Positions 35,631 to 46,041 of a stretch of DNA of 64,000 bases are shown here, piece after piece. How positions within the stretch are numbered: the first letter of the stretch is position 1; each line of letters opens with the position of its first letter. Below the pieces are notes generated by a model, which made no database searches, was not told the origin of the DNA, and worked only from the letters and a program-made list of their open reading frames with translations. A program made the position numbers and the translations under genes. Origin of the DNA: Ravibacter sp964562455 (lineage in GTDB: Bacteria; Bacteroidota; Bacteroidia; Cytophagales; Spirosomataceae); the NCBI GenBank assembly GCA_964562455.1, contig CAZLTN010000002.1:1-64000 (forward strand). The letters are read 5' to 3'.

Positions 35631-38600
35631 ATGAAAATTTGTGCGATGACACCTCTTGTGCTGCCCGCAGACAACCGGAGTGGGCCGGCATCAGGCGGCT
35701 ACGGTCGGAGATTCAGGTATAACCCTGATTTACTAAAGCAATTGATTAGACAAATGAAACTGATCATGATACTCCTCACACTGGCGCTCGTGCAGGCAGG
35801 AGCTACGGGATACAGCCAGAAGATCACAATCAGGGAGAAAAACACCCCGGTAGAGGCCGTCTTTCGTACGATCGAAAAGCAGACGGGGTATGTATTCTTT
35901 TATGACAGCGGTGATCTGCGCAACGCTAAAATCAGCATTGACCTCAGGAAGGCTTCGCTATCTGAGGCGCTTGACCAGTGTTTTTCGGAATTGCCGCTCA
36001 CCTACAGGATAATAGGCAATACAATCGCGATCGGGAGAAAAGAGAAAACGTTACCGGAATCCCTCATTCTACCGAAGAAAGAGGAAGTGAACAGGCCTCG
36101 CACCGGGCTGTCGAATGTTCCCTCCCTGTCGTTACAACGTGAAATCACGCTGTCCTACCCTTTAAAACGTATATCTGGTAAAGTTACCGATGAAAACGGC
36201 GAGGGCCTGCCTGGTGTCAACATACTTGTGAAAGGAACCCTGCAGGGAGCCGTAACCGACGTTGAAGGCAACTATACCATTGAAATTCCAGACGAAACAG
36301 CTATCCTCATATTCTCTTTTGTAGGTTATACCCCCCGGGAAATTTTAGCGGGAAACAGAACTTCGCTCGATGTGTCGATGACAGTCGACGAAAAGTCGCT
36401 GGAAGAAGTGGTGGTGGTCGGATACGGAACACAGAAGAAAGCCACCCTTACCGGAGCAATAAGTTCTATAGGCGGGGATATCGTAAGCGCCACGCCGGTG
36501 ACCAACGTAAGCAACAGCCTGACAGGAAGAATTCCGGGCCTGACGACCGTTACGCGTAGCGGTGAACCAGGAAACGACGACGCCACCATAAGAATAAGAG
36601 GCGCCAATACCTTGGGGAACAACGGCGCTTTAGTAGTCGTAGACGGTATTCCCGGACGCTCGCTAAACAGGATCGACCCCGCGACAATCGAATCTATTAC
36701 AGTCTTGAAAGATGCTTCGGCAGCCATATATGGATCGCAGGCGGCAAATGGAGTCATTCTTGTTACTACGAAACGCGGCCTGACGGGGGCTCCCAGAATC
36801 ACTTTCAATCTCAATCAGGGAGTGACGCAGCCAACCCGCATTCCAAAGTTGCTTAACGCGGAAGAATATTCAAGAGCAATCAACGAGATCAACGCCTTCA
36901 GAAATTTTCCGCCAAAATACTCCGATACGGACCTGGAAAAATATGCAGATGGTTCCGATCCATGGCTCTATCCCAATACGGACTGGTTCAATGAAACATT
37001 CAAGTCCTGGTCCTCACAGTCTAACGCCAATCTGAGTATCGCTGGAGGCAGCGAATTCGTAAAGTATTATGTCGCCGTCGGTACCAGAAATCAAGATGCT
37101 TTTTACAAGAACAGTGCTACTTTTTACAAACAGCACGATTTCAGGAGCAACCTGGACATTCAGCTGAGCAAAAGTATTAGCATCGGATTCGACATACTCG
37201 GCAGACTTGAAGACAGGAATTTCCCGATGGGAAACAACGGTGTCAACGACGTGTTCCGGATGCTGGTCAGGGGAAAGCCGAATGAACCCGCCTATTGGCC
37301 GAACGGATTGCCGGGGCCCGATATCGAGTTTGGCAGCAACCCGGTAGTCATTACAACAAACATGACAGGATATGACCGTGACAGGAATTATGTCTTGAAC
37401 GGCAACGTCAGGTTTAAGATCAACGTTCCGTGGATAACCGGCCTCTCCATATCCGGCAATAGCTCCCTGGATAAAATGTTTGGTTTCCAGAAGCAGTTTC
37501 AAAAGCCGTGGTACCTGTATTCCTGGGACAAACAATCCTATGATTCAAACGGCAACCCCATTCTCATAAGAGGGAAAAAGGGAGTGAACGACCCTAATTT
37601 AACTCAGCGTATGGACGACAATACGACCACCCTTTCCAATGGCATCGTAAGCTATGGTGCGGACCTAGGCGGCCATTCCCTGAATCTGATGGCCGGTATA
37701 GAAATCCGAAAAGGAACGGGCGATTGGTTCACCGCTTTCAGGAGGTTCTTCGAATCGACCGCACTGGATCAGCTAAACTCCGGCGGCCCCCTGCAAATGA
37801 GTAATACGGGGAGCGGGTTTCACAACGCAAGGCTGAACTATTTCGGACGGGCGAACTATTCGTACAAAGAAAAGTACCTGGCCGAATTTGTATGGCGGGT
37901 CGACGGTTCCTATATTTTCCCGGAACAAAGCCGGTTTGGATTTTTCCCGGGGGTTTCGCTCGGGTGGCGGATAACGGAAGAAGATTTCATCAAAGACTCC
38001 AAAGTAGGCAACATCAAATTGAGGGCGTCTTATGGCCTGACAGGAAATGACCGGATAGACGAATGGCAGTATCTTACCTCTTACGCATTTGCCGGCCAGG
38101 CCGATAACCAGGTATTCAATTTTACCGAAGAGGCCAGAAGTCTGTATGAGACACGTATCCCGAACCCTAATGTAACATGGGAGGTAGCAAAGCAGGGGAA
38201 CATAGGAATAGATGCAAGCTTCCTGGATAACAGCATCTATCTGACAGCGGACTACTTCGATTACAGGAGGTCTAATATTCTTTGGAACCGGAATGCATCC
38301 GTACCTATGAGTACCGGCCTCACTTTACCCCGGGAAAACATCGGCAAGGTTACAAACAGAGGATTTGATTTTGAGATCGGATATAGAAATTCCACAGGAA
38401 ATTTCAATTACAATATTTCATGGAACGCCAGCTACGCCAAAAACCGCATAACCTATTGGGACGAACCGGCAGGTGCGCCTGATTGGCAGCGATCTACGGG
38501 GTCTATGATGAACACCAGTCTGTATTATAATACGCTCGGAGTTTTTAAAAATGAGGCAGATTTAACCAACTATCCTCATTGGAATGGCGCAAGGCCGGGA

Positions 38601-39146
38601 GATCTGATTTTTGAGGACACAAACCAGGACGGAGTCATCAATGCGAATGACAGAATCAGGGTGAATAAAAATGATACCCCTATTTTTCAGTCCGGCCTGG
38701 GGTTAAACCTAGGTTATAAGCAACTATATTTTTCGCTGCTCCTTCAGGGATCTACCGGTGCGGTCAGACACATACTGACTGAAAGCGGAGAGGTCGGGAA
38801 TTACCTGAAAGAGAGTTACGATGGCAGATGGACGCCTGAAAATCCCAACGCTGACAAGCCCCGGCTATACAACAGGAATGATCAGTATTGGTCGGCCAAT
38901 CCTAATACGTATTTTCTCAGGAAGACAGATTATATACGGTTAAAGAATGTGGAGTTGGGCTATACAATACCTGAGGTACTACTTCAGCGATTGAAGTTAA
39001 AGGACCTTAAGATATACCTGAGCGGTTACAACCTCTTCACCTACAGCCCGGATATGACGGATTTTGATCCGGAAGACAATCATGGGTCCTACATGAGATA
39101 TCCGCTTCCGCGGGTTCTTAATATCGGACTGAATCTGAGCTTTTAA
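35631..39146 (+). CDS. SusC/RagA-type TonB-dependent receptor with STN domain (locus D)
   Basis: Outer-membrane TonB-dependent transporter of 1171 residues. A 41-residue pre-signal extension precedes Met42 and the signal segment (MKLIMILLTLALVQAGATGY). STN: VEAVFRTIEKQTGYVFFYDS; regulatory-like domain: ISGKVTDENGEGLPGVNILV; plug: LEEVVVVGYGTQKKATLTGA; barrel ends NIGLNLSF. It is co-transcribed with susD (6 bp gap) and predicted to signal through FecR at 34204. Barrel segments resemble the locus A receptor more than those of B and C. Confidence 0.95.
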   Translation: MKICAMTPLVLPADNRSGPASGGYGRRFRYNPDLLKQLIRQMKLIMILLTLALVQAGATGYSQKITIREKNTPVEAVFRTIEKQTGYVFFYDSGDLRNAKISIDLRKASLSEALDQCFSELPLTYRIIGNTIAIGRKEKTLPESLILPKKEEVNRPRTGLSNVPSLSLQREITLSYPLKRISGKVTDENGEGLPGVNILVKGTLQGAVTDVEGNYTIEIPDETAILIFSFVGYTPREILAGNRTSLDVSMTVDEKSLEEVVVVGYGTQKKATLTGAISSIGGDIVSATPVTNVSNSLTGRIPGLTTVTRSGEPGNDDATIRIRGANTLGNNGALVVVDGIPGRSLNRIDPATIESITVLKDASAAIYGSQAANGVILVTTKRGLTGAPRITFNLNQGVTQPTRIPKLLNAEEYSRAINEINAFRNFPPKYSDTDLEKYADGSDPWLYPNTDWFNETFKSWSSQSNANLSIAGGSEFVKYYVAVGTRNQDAFYKNSATFYKQHDFRSNLDIQLSKSISIGFDILGRLEDRNFPMGNNGVNDVFRMLVRGKPNEPAYWPNGLPGPDIEFGSNPVVITTNMTGYDRDRNYVLNGNVRFKINVPWITGLSISGNSSLDKMFGFQKQFQKPWYLYSWDKQSYDSNGNPILIRGKKGVNDPNLTQRMDDNTTTLSNGIVSYGADLGGHSLNLMAGIEIRKGTGDWFTAFRRFFESTALDQLNSGGPLQMSNTGSGFHNARLNYFGRANYSYKEKYLAEFVWRVDGSYIFPEQSRFGFFPGVSLGWRITEEDFIKDSKVGNIKLRASYGLTGNDRIDEWQYLTSYAFAGQADNQVFNFTEEARSLYETRIPNPNVTWEVAKQGNIGIDASFLDNSIYLTADYFDYRRSNILWNRNASVPMSTGLTLPRENIGKVTNRGFDFEIGYRNSTGNFNYNISWNASYAKNRITYWDEPAGAPDWQRSTGSMMNTSLYYNTLGVFKNEADLTNYPHWNGARPGDLIFEDTNQDGVINANDRIRVNKNDTPIFQSGLGLNLGYKQLYFSLLLQGSTGAVRHILTESGEVGNYLKESYDGRWTPENPNADKPRLYNRNDQYWSANPNTYFLRKTDYIRLKNVELGYTIPEVLLQRLKLKDLKIYLSGYNLFTYSPDMTDFDPEDNHGSYMRYPLPRVLNIGLNLSF

Positions 39147-39152
39147 ACTACC

Positions 39153-40937
39153 ATGATCATGAAGTATATCAACAAGGTATTCATACTTTTCACAATATTG
39201 TCTGTATCCTCCTGCGATAACCGGTTTCTTAACCTGCAGCCGCTCGACCAGTATGCCGACGGAGCAGTTTGGGACGAAGATCCGGCTCTGATCCAGGCAT
39301 TTGTCAATAACATTTACAGGGGCCTCGGACAATCCGGCGTCAGAGTGACAATGTCGACCTATACAGACGAAACCATGCTCACTTTTGGTTGGGGAGCTGA
39401 TAATATAACGAGAAGCCTTATCAACCCCAGTGACTACGGAAGATTTGGAAATGCCGCAGACCAGAGCGCCAACTACACCTGGGAAAATGCCTATAAGTAT
39501 ATAAGAGCCTGTAACGTTTTTTTTGAAAAAGTCGAATCTTCCACGGCGCTAGATAATCCGCAGAGGGAGCGACTCAAAGGAGAAGTTTATTTTCTCAGGG
39601 CTTACTTATATCACCACCTGGTATTTAGCTATGGAGGCGTACCTATTATAGATAAAGCTTATGGTTTGACCGACAATTTCGAAGTCTCTAGAAACACCTT
39701 CAGGGAATGCATTGACTTTATTGTTAGTGATCTCGATAACGCCGCTCAACGGCTTACGGAAACAGACAAGGGCAGACCCACCAAAGGCGCAGCCCTGGCA
39801 TTGAAATCGAGGGTACTCCTGTATGCTGCCAGTGAACTCTACAACAATTCCTCGTGGACCAATGGATTCACCAACCCGGCACTTATCAGCTACACCGACA
39901 ATAACCGCAGCGAGAGATGGAGAGCGGCAAAAACAGCGGCGAAAGAGCTGATCAACCTGGGAATTTACAGGCTTTATAAAGAAAATCCGGGAAGTGACGA
40001 AGATCTGTCCAAGAATTATGGGGATATATTCCTGCTGAATGAAACCTCCGAAGACATTTTCGTCAAGTTCTACACACCTAATGTAGTGATTTCGAAAGTC
40101 ATGCCGAATCTTAATAATGGACCCAACGGATACCACCTGAGGGGAGCGAATACGCCCATAGGACAATTGGTTGACGCTTATGCTATGGCTGACGGAAGCG
40201 CCTTCGACTGGAGTATCCCCGAACATTCCAAAAATCCGTACCAGAACAGAGAGCCCCGGTTTTACGCCTCTATTTTATACGATGGCGCCCGGTGGAGAGA
40301 ACGCCCGGAAGATGTCAGAAACCTTGATCCTATCGGACAGATCCAGACTTCATTTGTCGAACGGCGCGACGCCTCCGGCAATGTACAGACTATTCCCGGC
40401 CTGGACACGAGACAAAGCCCGACAGACGATTGGAACGGTTCCTATACCGGATATTACCTTAGAAAAGGGATCGACGCTTCCATCGATGCGCAATTTGTTC
40501 CGCAGACCTGTCCCTGGCGCTTTATAAGGTATACCGAAGTAATACTTAACTACGCAGAAGCCTGTATTGAACTGGGTGAAGAAGACGAAGCCAGAACCTA
40601 TATCAACAAAGTCCGCAAGCGTGTCGGTCTACCGGAAATCACCGGGTCCGGACAGGAATTAATGAAGAACTACCGGAATGAAAGAAGAATCGAACTGGCC
40701 TTTGAAGATCATCGCTTTTTTGACGTAAGGAGGTGGATGATAGCGCCAGACACTTACCGGAATGCAGAAGGAATTTATATCTTGCACAAGATTGACGCCA
40801 ATAACAATCGTGAATCTGTTTATTCGAAAATTCCTTCCGTCCAGAACAGAACATGGGCTGACAAATTCTATTTTCTGCCCATCCGTCTGGATGAGATGAA
40901 CCGTAACAAAGCGCTGGTTCAAAACCCACTTTACTAA
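39153..40937 (+). CDS. SusD/RagB-family glycan-binding lipoprotein (locus D)
   Basis: Outer-membrane lipoprotein, 594 residues, signal with lipobox LSVSSC (then DNRFLNLQPL). SusD features: QAFVNNIYRGLG, LKGEVYFLRAYLYHHLVFSY, FIRYTEVILNYAEACIEL and RNERRIELAFEDHRFFDVRR, ending NKALVQNPLY. The second codon pair of Met (39153 or 39159) leaves the start slightly uncertain. It is 17 bp from the following propeller gene. Confidence 0.95.
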   Translation: MIMKYINKVFILFTILSVSSCDNRFLNLQPLDQYADGAVWDEDPALIQAFVNNIYRGLGQSGVRVTMSTYTDETMLTFGWGADNITRSLINPSDYGRFGNAADQSANYTWENAYKYIRACNVFFEKVESSTALDNPQRERLKGEVYFLRAYLYHHLVFSYGGVPIIDKAYGLTDNFEVSRNTFRECIDFIVSDLDNAAQRLTETDKGRPTKGAALALKSRVLLYAASELYNNSSWTNGFTNPALISYTDNNRSERWRAAKTAAKELINLGIYRLYKENPGSDEDLSKNYGDIFLLNETSEDIFVKFYTPNVVISKVMPNLNNGPNGYHLRGANTPIGQLVDAYAMADGSAFDWSIPEHSKNPYQNREPRFYASILYDGARWRERPEDVRNLDPIGQIQTSFVERRDASGNVQTIPGLDTRQSPTDDWNGSYTGYYLRKGIDASIDAQFVPQTCPWRFIRYTEVILNYAEACIELGEEDEARTYINKVRKRVGLPEITGSGQELMKNYRNERRIELAFEDHRFFDVRRWMIAPDTYRNAEGIYILHKIDANNNRESVYSKIPSVQNRTWADKFYFLPIRLDEMNRNKALVQNPLY

Positions 40938-40954
40938 ACCAACAATATTCAAAA

Positions 40955-42205
40955 ATGAAGCAACTATTTATCATGCTCAGCGCAGTCGGTGTCCTTGCCG
41001 GCTGTGCCGCAGAGCGGAATTCTGACGATTCCGGGAAAACCGTCGTCACCTTCCCCAAAGTAACCGGCCCTATCCAGCTTACCGACGCCCCCGGAGAGCA
41101 CTTCTTTGCCAGCTATTACGGCATCAATTCGTTTAGCAAATCACAAAAATACGCAACCGTCCTTCAAACAACTGTAAGATATGAGCTCCCTACCGAAAAT
41201 GACGCGGCTACGCTCGGCCTGGTAGATCTCGATACGAAAGAATTCATACCGGTCAGCCAGACCCGGGCCTGGAACTTCCAGGAAGGCTGCATGGCGCACT
41301 GGCTGGGAACTTCGCCCGATTCGCTGATCATATTCAATGACTACCGGGATGGTAAATTCGTTTCCGTAATTCTAAACGTCCATACCCAAAAGGAAATAAG
41401 AGTAATCGACCGGCCGGTGAGCGCGGTCTCTCCAAATGGAAAAGAAGCCGTCGGCATGAATTTCTCGCGCTTGCGCGCCACGCGGACCGACTATGGCTAC
41501 GGAGGTGGCGGCCAGGATGCGCAGACTAACGTACAATTTCCGGACAATGACGGTATTTTTCACATCGACCTGGAGACCGGGGAGTCAAAACTCCTGATAT
41601 CGATAAAGGACGTACAGGAGCTGGTACCCGAATTGAAGGAAGAGTCTATTGAGTATTTCGCCCATGTCGTGTACAGCCGCGACGGCTCAAAATTATCATG
41701 GCTGGCGCGCGGTTTCCCGGAGTGGAATACCACCACGCTTACGGTCAACCGTGACGGCACGGGATTAGCAAGGGCTTTCCCCGACAACTGGGGAGGCTCA
41801 CACTACGATTGGCTGAACGGAGACGAGCTAATGGTGACGGCTTCTTATGAAGGTAAACAGTATGCGCACGTCCTTTTTACGGTCGGGCAGAAAAATTACA
41901 AAAGACTGGGCAACGGACTCCTGGACTACGACGGACACGGGACTTTTTCGCCTGATGGAAAGTGGATGATCACCGATTCTTACCCGTCAGGCGGAACCCG
42001 CGAGCAAAGACTTTACCTGATGGACATGAAATCCGAGGCAGTACTGCCTTTAGGAAGGTACTACCATCCGGAGGAATATCGCGGCGAAAAAGGTTGGAGC
42101 CGCTGCGACCTTCATCCGCGGTGGAGTCCGAATGGCGATATCCTCGGCATCAATTCGGTATTTAACGGCACGCGGCAGGTATATATTTTTAAATTTGAAT
42201 TTTAG
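40955..42205 (+). CDS. Beta-propeller lipoprotein, TolB / oligogalacturonate-lyase-like
   Basis: 416-residue lipoprotein (signal, lipobox VLAGC then AAERN). The body shows repeated propeller blades of the TolB/PD40 kind: YSRDGSKLSWLARG, VNRDGTG, FSPDGKWMITDSYPSGG, LYLMDMKSEAVLPLG, and LHPRWSPNGDILGINSVFNG. WNFQEGCMAHWL and HYDWLNGDELMV recall oligogalacturonate lyase-like (PL22-type) propellers, which would give it a glycan-cleaving role, but I cannot place catalytic residues with certainty; a sugar-binding or sensing propeller is the alternative. It sits between susD and a hydrolase gene in locus D. Confidence 0.6.
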   Translation: MKQLFIMLSAVGVLAGCAAERNSDDSGKTVVTFPKVTGPIQLTDAPGEHFFASYYGINSFSKSQKYATVLQTTVRYELPTENDAATLGLVDLDTKEFIPVSQTRAWNFQEGCMAHWLGTSPDSLIIFNDYRDGKFVSVILNVHTQKEIRVIDRPVSAVSPNGKEAVGMNFSRLRATRTDYGYGGGGQDAQTNVQFPDNDGIFHIDLETGESKLLISIKDVQELVPELKEESIEYFAHVVYSRDGSKLSWLARGFPEWNTTTLTVNRDGTGLARAFPDNWGGSHYDWLNGDELMVTASYEGKQYAHVLFTVGQKNYKRLGNGLLDYDGHGTFSPDGKWMITDSYPSGGTREQRLYLMDMKSEAVLPLGRYYHPEEYRGEKGWSRCDLHPRWSPNGDILGINSVFNGTRQVYIFKFEF

Positions 42206-42234
42206 AGGCAGTAAACAGGGGAAATTCGTAAAAC

Positions 42235-44661
42235 ATGAATCGTCCGGACTTCAAAGTTCCCAACCTTTTCCCCAGGGGGGCCTGGCTGACATGCTTTGCC
42301 TGCCTCTTCTGCTTTTCCGTTCTTGGATTTCAGAACGAAAAAGAGGCTTCTCCCGAAGAATTACCGGGTACCAGGCGGCTGACCTTTGAAGGTAATCTCT
42401 CCTATCATTTCCTGGAACAGGCGCATTCCTTCGCGGACCGGAAAATACTGGAAGCAAAAAATACACGTTCCATGTACTGGAAACGCGATTTCAGCTCGCA
42501 TCAGAACTATCATCGGTCGGTAGAAGAAAACAAAGCGCGGTTTAAAAAATACTTAGGGGTGCCCGACAGAGATGTCGCCGCCGCTAATTATAATACTACC
42601 CTGCCCGACTGGAGCAAACCGGTTTACCTTGAAAAATACGCTGCCGCCGGGGACTCTGTATTAATCGCCGAAACCTCTCAATACAGGGTCTACCAGGTCC
42701 GCTGGCCGGTGCTGGAAAGAGTATACGGAGAAGGCTTGCTGGTTCAGCCGAAGACTAAGCCGGCAGCATCGGTTATCGCCCTGCCTGATGCGGACCAGAC
42801 GCCCGAGCAACTCCTGGGTCTTTCCCCCGGGATCGCCCCGGCATCCCAGTTTGCCAGAACCCTCGCCGAAAATGGCGTTGAAGTGCTGATCCCTGTTTTG
42901 ATCGACCGGAAAATGATGTTTGCCGACCAGGATTACAGGCAGACCAGGCGGGAATGGATTTACCGCCAGGCATTCCACATGGGCAGGCACCTGATCGGCT
43001 ACGAGATCGAAAAAGTCCTGGCTGCCGTCGATTGGATCAGGCAGTTTCACGGCGGGCACCGGAAAATCGGCGTCGCAGGATATTTAGAAGGCGGCCTGAT
43101 TGCCTTTTATTCGGCGGCCATTGACCCGAGAATCGACGCCGCCCTGGTAAGCGGATACTTCAGCGACCGGGAACACACCTGGGAAGAACCTATCTACCGG
43201 AATGTGTGGGGGCTGGTAAGCGAATTCGGCGATGCCGAAATTGCCGGCCTCGCGGCTCCCAATGCATTGGTAATCGAATACAGCTCCATACCGGAAATCC
43301 TGGACGGCCCCCGGCCCGATTCCTCCCGCTTGTACCGGTATTCCGGATATAAGGGGCGTCTGTCTACCCCTGCCTATCCCGGAGTCAAAAAGGAGTTTGA
43401 CAGGATCGGTCAGCTCGTCAAAACAGGATTTCAGAAGCGGGCGCTCGTGGCAGGCCCCAAAAATGAAGCGGTAGAGTTCGGCTCTGCGAAAGCGCTTGAG
43501 TATTTTGCCGGCTACCTGGGGCTCAGCCGGTTGGAAAAAGCATCCGGGTCTGTGCCCTCCGATCGCAGGAAATCATTTGACCCCGAAGAGCGCCAGATCA
43601 GGCAGCTCAGGGAATTGAACGACCACGTCCAAGGACTGTTGCGGGTATCCGATTACGAGCGAAACCGGTTCTTCCTTCACAAAATAATGCCTGAATGGGC
43701 TAACAAGGCCTGGAGCACAAAGAGCTATCATCCTTATTTCGATCCCGGACCCTTTATCGAAAAAACCGTACCTTATCGCAAGTATTTCAAAGAGGAAATC
43801 ATCGGTGCATTTCCCGACCCTCTGACGCCGCCCGATCCCAGGTCGAGGAAAGTTTACGATGAAAAGTACTGGACCGGATACGAAGTGGTGCTGGACGTTT
43901 ACAAGGACTTTTCGGCCGGTGGGGTACTGCTCCTTCCAAAGGACATCGGTGGTCACGAAAAACGCCCCGTAGTCGTGATCCAGCACGGACGGAATGGTGT
44001 ACCGGCTGCCGCGATAGAAGGAAATACCAGTTACTACGACATGGCGGCCAGGCTCGCCGACCGGGGATTCATTGTGTTTGTCCCGTACGGCCTTTATAAT
44101 GGCGAAGACCGTTACCGCTGGCTGAGCCGGAAGGGGAATGGCATCAAAAAAACGCTGTTCTCATTTGTGCTTGCCCAACACAAACAGATTCTGAACTGGC
44201 TCCAATCGTTGCCCAACGTTGATAAAAACAGGATTGCTTTTTACGGAAAAAGCTACGGGGGAGAGATGGCCATGAGAATACCTGCCATACTCGACGGATA
44301 CTGCCTGTCGGTATGCTCGGGCGATTTCGGCGACTGGAGCAGAAAGGTTGTCGATACCTATTTCCCGAGAAGCTTTATGCATACCATCGAATGGGAAATG
44401 CCCTACTTCAACATGGGAAGTACCTTTAGCTATGCCGAAATGGCGTACCTGATCTTCCCGCGGCCTTTTATGGCGGAAAGAGGACGGCACGATACCGTCC
44501 AGCCCGACGAGTGGGTGGCATATGAATACGCCAAAGTAAGCCATCTTTACGACCAGTTCGGACTTGAAGACAAAACCGGTATCGAGTTTTTCAACGGCGG
44601 TCATGCCTCGCGGAATGAAGGTGTCTTTCAATTCCTGCACAAACATCTGAACTGGCCCTGA
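42235..44661 (+). CDS. Secreted tandem alpha/beta hydrolase, N-terminal domain degenerate
   Basis: Predicted exported esterase of the acetyl xylan esterase / prolyl-oligopeptidase-like group, 808 residues. A hydrophobic segment near residues 17-33 (WLTCFACLFCFSVLGF) is the likely signal. The C-terminal domain (about 520-808) is complete: elbow FYGKSYGGEM with Ser673, acid in RGRHDTVQPDEW, His in NGGHASRN. The N-terminal domain (about 150-430) has the fold (HRKIGVAGYLEGGLIAFYSA) but leucine replaces the nucleophile serine. This is the mirror of the locus A enzyme, where the first domain is complete. It ends locus D and stops 24 bp from the convergent locus E. Confidence 0.75.
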   Translation: MNRPDFKVPNLFPRGAWLTCFACLFCFSVLGFQNEKEASPEELPGTRRLTFEGNLSYHFLEQAHSFADRKILEAKNTRSMYWKRDFSSHQNYHRSVEENKARFKKYLGVPDRDVAAANYNTTLPDWSKPVYLEKYAAAGDSVLIAETSQYRVYQVRWPVLERVYGEGLLVQPKTKPAASVIALPDADQTPEQLLGLSPGIAPASQFARTLAENGVEVLIPVLIDRKMMFADQDYRQTRREWIYRQAFHMGRHLIGYEIEKVLAAVDWIRQFHGGHRKIGVAGYLEGGLIAFYSAAIDPRIDAALVSGYFSDREHTWEEPIYRNVWGLVSEFGDAEIAGLAAPNALVIEYSSIPEILDGPRPDSSRLYRYSGYKGRLSTPAYPGVKKEFDRIGQLVKTGFQKRALVAGPKNEAVEFGSAKALEYFAGYLGLSRLEKASGSVPSDRRKSFDPEERQIRQLRELNDHVQGLLRVSDYERNRFFLHKIMPEWANKAWSTKSYHPYFDPGPFIEKTVPYRKYFKEEIIGAFPDPLTPPDPRSRKVYDEKYWTGYEVVLDVYKDFSAGGVLLLPKDIGGHEKRPVVVIQHGRNGVPAAAIEGNTSYYDMAARLADRGFIVFVPYGLYNGEDRYRWLSRKGNGIKKTLFSFVLAQHKQILNWLQSLPNVDKNRIAFYGKSYGGEMAMRIPAILDGYCLSVCSGDFGDWSRKVVDTYFPRSFMHTIEWEMPYFNMGSTFSYAEMAYLIFPRPFMAERGRHDTVQPDEWVAYEYAKVSHLYDQFGLEDKTGIEFFNGGHASRNEGVFQFLHKHLNWP

Positions 44662-44685
44662 TGAGACGACGAAAAAGAATGTACC

Positions 44686-46035
44686 TTACTCGGTCCCTTT
44701 TATCACTGTTTTTTCCATCCTGGAAACTTCCCGGATCTCGATCAGCACATCGTCCGTAAAATCCGGAACGGCCACCGGGATGGCCGTTCTCAGCGTCCGG
44801 GAAGTGTGTGTTACCTTACCCAGTTGCTCCATCGTGGCCGGGGCGTAAAAAGTGATGTCGTACACCCCATTCCCGAGGCGTACGTCGAGTATACTGCCGG
44901 TTACTTTCTTCCCGGTTTCCTTCGTGCAGCAATAGGCCACGCTGATGTCCCGGGAAGGGGCGGCAAGAGTTGCCTGGACCAGGTTTTCTCCCTTTACCCG
45001 CCCTGCCGTCTGGTTCGGGAACAGCCTCCAGAAGGGGATATTGCTGTAATAATCCTTCATGAGCGGCAGGTACTGCCAGCCGTCCATTACGTAAGTCGTA
45101 TCGTTGATCCCTTCGCATCCGTCCCATGAATGCCAGGTCCAGTAGACGCCGGAATTGGCAAACAACCAGCCCTGCTTACGACGGTGCACCGGGTCATCGT
45201 TCTGATGTCTTTTTTCCCTGCCTGTCTCGTTGTTGAAAGCCGGTTTCCCGTACCTGCGGGTATTCTGCGCGGTCCCGAGATACCACGACTCGAGGTCGTA
45301 GCTCTCCTGGTTGCCGGTACAGGTATGGACCACCGCCAGGTCCATCCATTCTTTTTCGGGCCATAGCGCGTCGTCGGTTGTGCCGTCGGAAGAGCATACC
45401 GGGTGCCGGAAAGGATCATGCTCTTTGAAATAACGCCCCGCCGAGTCCTGGAATGCTTCGTTTTTGATGTATTCATTCATGATTTCCCAGGTCAACAGGT
45501 TACTGTACCGGGAAAGGCGCCTGATCGCCCGGTCCCAGTAGGGTTTCTGTCCGGCAATGTCCTCCGCTTCCGGCTTCAGCGTAAAATACAGCGCAAGATC
45601 GATCCCGATCCCCTTTTCGCCGGCCATCCGTATCCTCCTTTCGACTTCATTCCAGTAGGGTTCATTGAATGTTGTATAGTCGGGCGACTCCCGCGTGCCG
45701 CCCCAGGGCCAGAGGTCATACCCCAGGTCGGACGGATAGGGCGCTCCCTCCAGGCATACCCTTATCACGTTGGCGCCATGTTTCAGGGCATTCTCCAGCA
45801 CCTTTTCGGGATATTCGCAAACAAAATAAGCCCAGGCAGTTTTGTTGAGAATATAGACATATTGCCCCTCTTCGTTGGAAAAATGGTTGGGATAATGTTT
45901 ATCCGGCCGGACAGGCGATGTCCAGACCGAATCGAAAGCTACGGCCTCAGGCGCTGTACGCCTCTCCGGGCCGCATGAAGGAAAATATAAAAGAACAGGG
46001 ATCCAGAGAAAGTATTTCATGTGAACAGGGATCAA
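44686..46035 (-). CDS. Lipoprotein glycoside hydrolase, clan GH-A TIM-barrel type
   Basis: Predicted retaining glycosidase at the outer membrane or in the periplasm, 449 residues. The signal ends in the lipobox YFPSC (then GPERR); Met6 (46020) is an equally good start. The TIM barrel shows NALKHGANVIRVCLEG, ERRIRMAGEKGIGIDLALYF, acid/base WEIMNEY (Glu188) and nucleophile FNNETG (Glu270); the 82-residue spacing suits clan GH-A. A beta-sandwich-like tail follows (about 345-440). It resembles cellulase/DUF4038-type enzymes, but the exact GH family is not assignable by eye. Last gene of locus E, 6 bp after the Sde182-like gene. Confidence 0.7.
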   Translation of the reverse strand: MIPVHMKYFLWIPVLLYFPSCGPERRTAPEAVAFDSVWTSPVRPDKHYPNHFSNEEGQYVYILNKTAWAYFVCEYPEKVLENALKHGANVIRVCLEGAPYPSDLGYDLWPWGGTRESPDYTTFNEPYWNEVERRIRMAGEKGIGIDLALYFTLKPEAEDIAGQKPYWDRAIRRLSRYSNLLTWEIMNEYIKNEAFQDSAGRYFKEHDPFRHPVCSSDGTTDDALWPEKEWMDLAVVHTCTGNQESYDLESWYLGTAQNTRRYGKPAFNNETGREKRHQNDDPVHRRKQGWLFANSGVYWTWHSWDGCEGINDTTYVMDGWQYLPLMKDYYSNIPFWRLFPNQTAGRVKGENLVQATLAAPSRDISVAYCCTKETGKKVTGSILDVRLGNGVYDITFYAPATMEQLGKVTHTSRTLRTAIPVAVPDFTDDVLIEIREVSRMEKTVIKGTE

Positions 46036-46041
46036 AATCCG

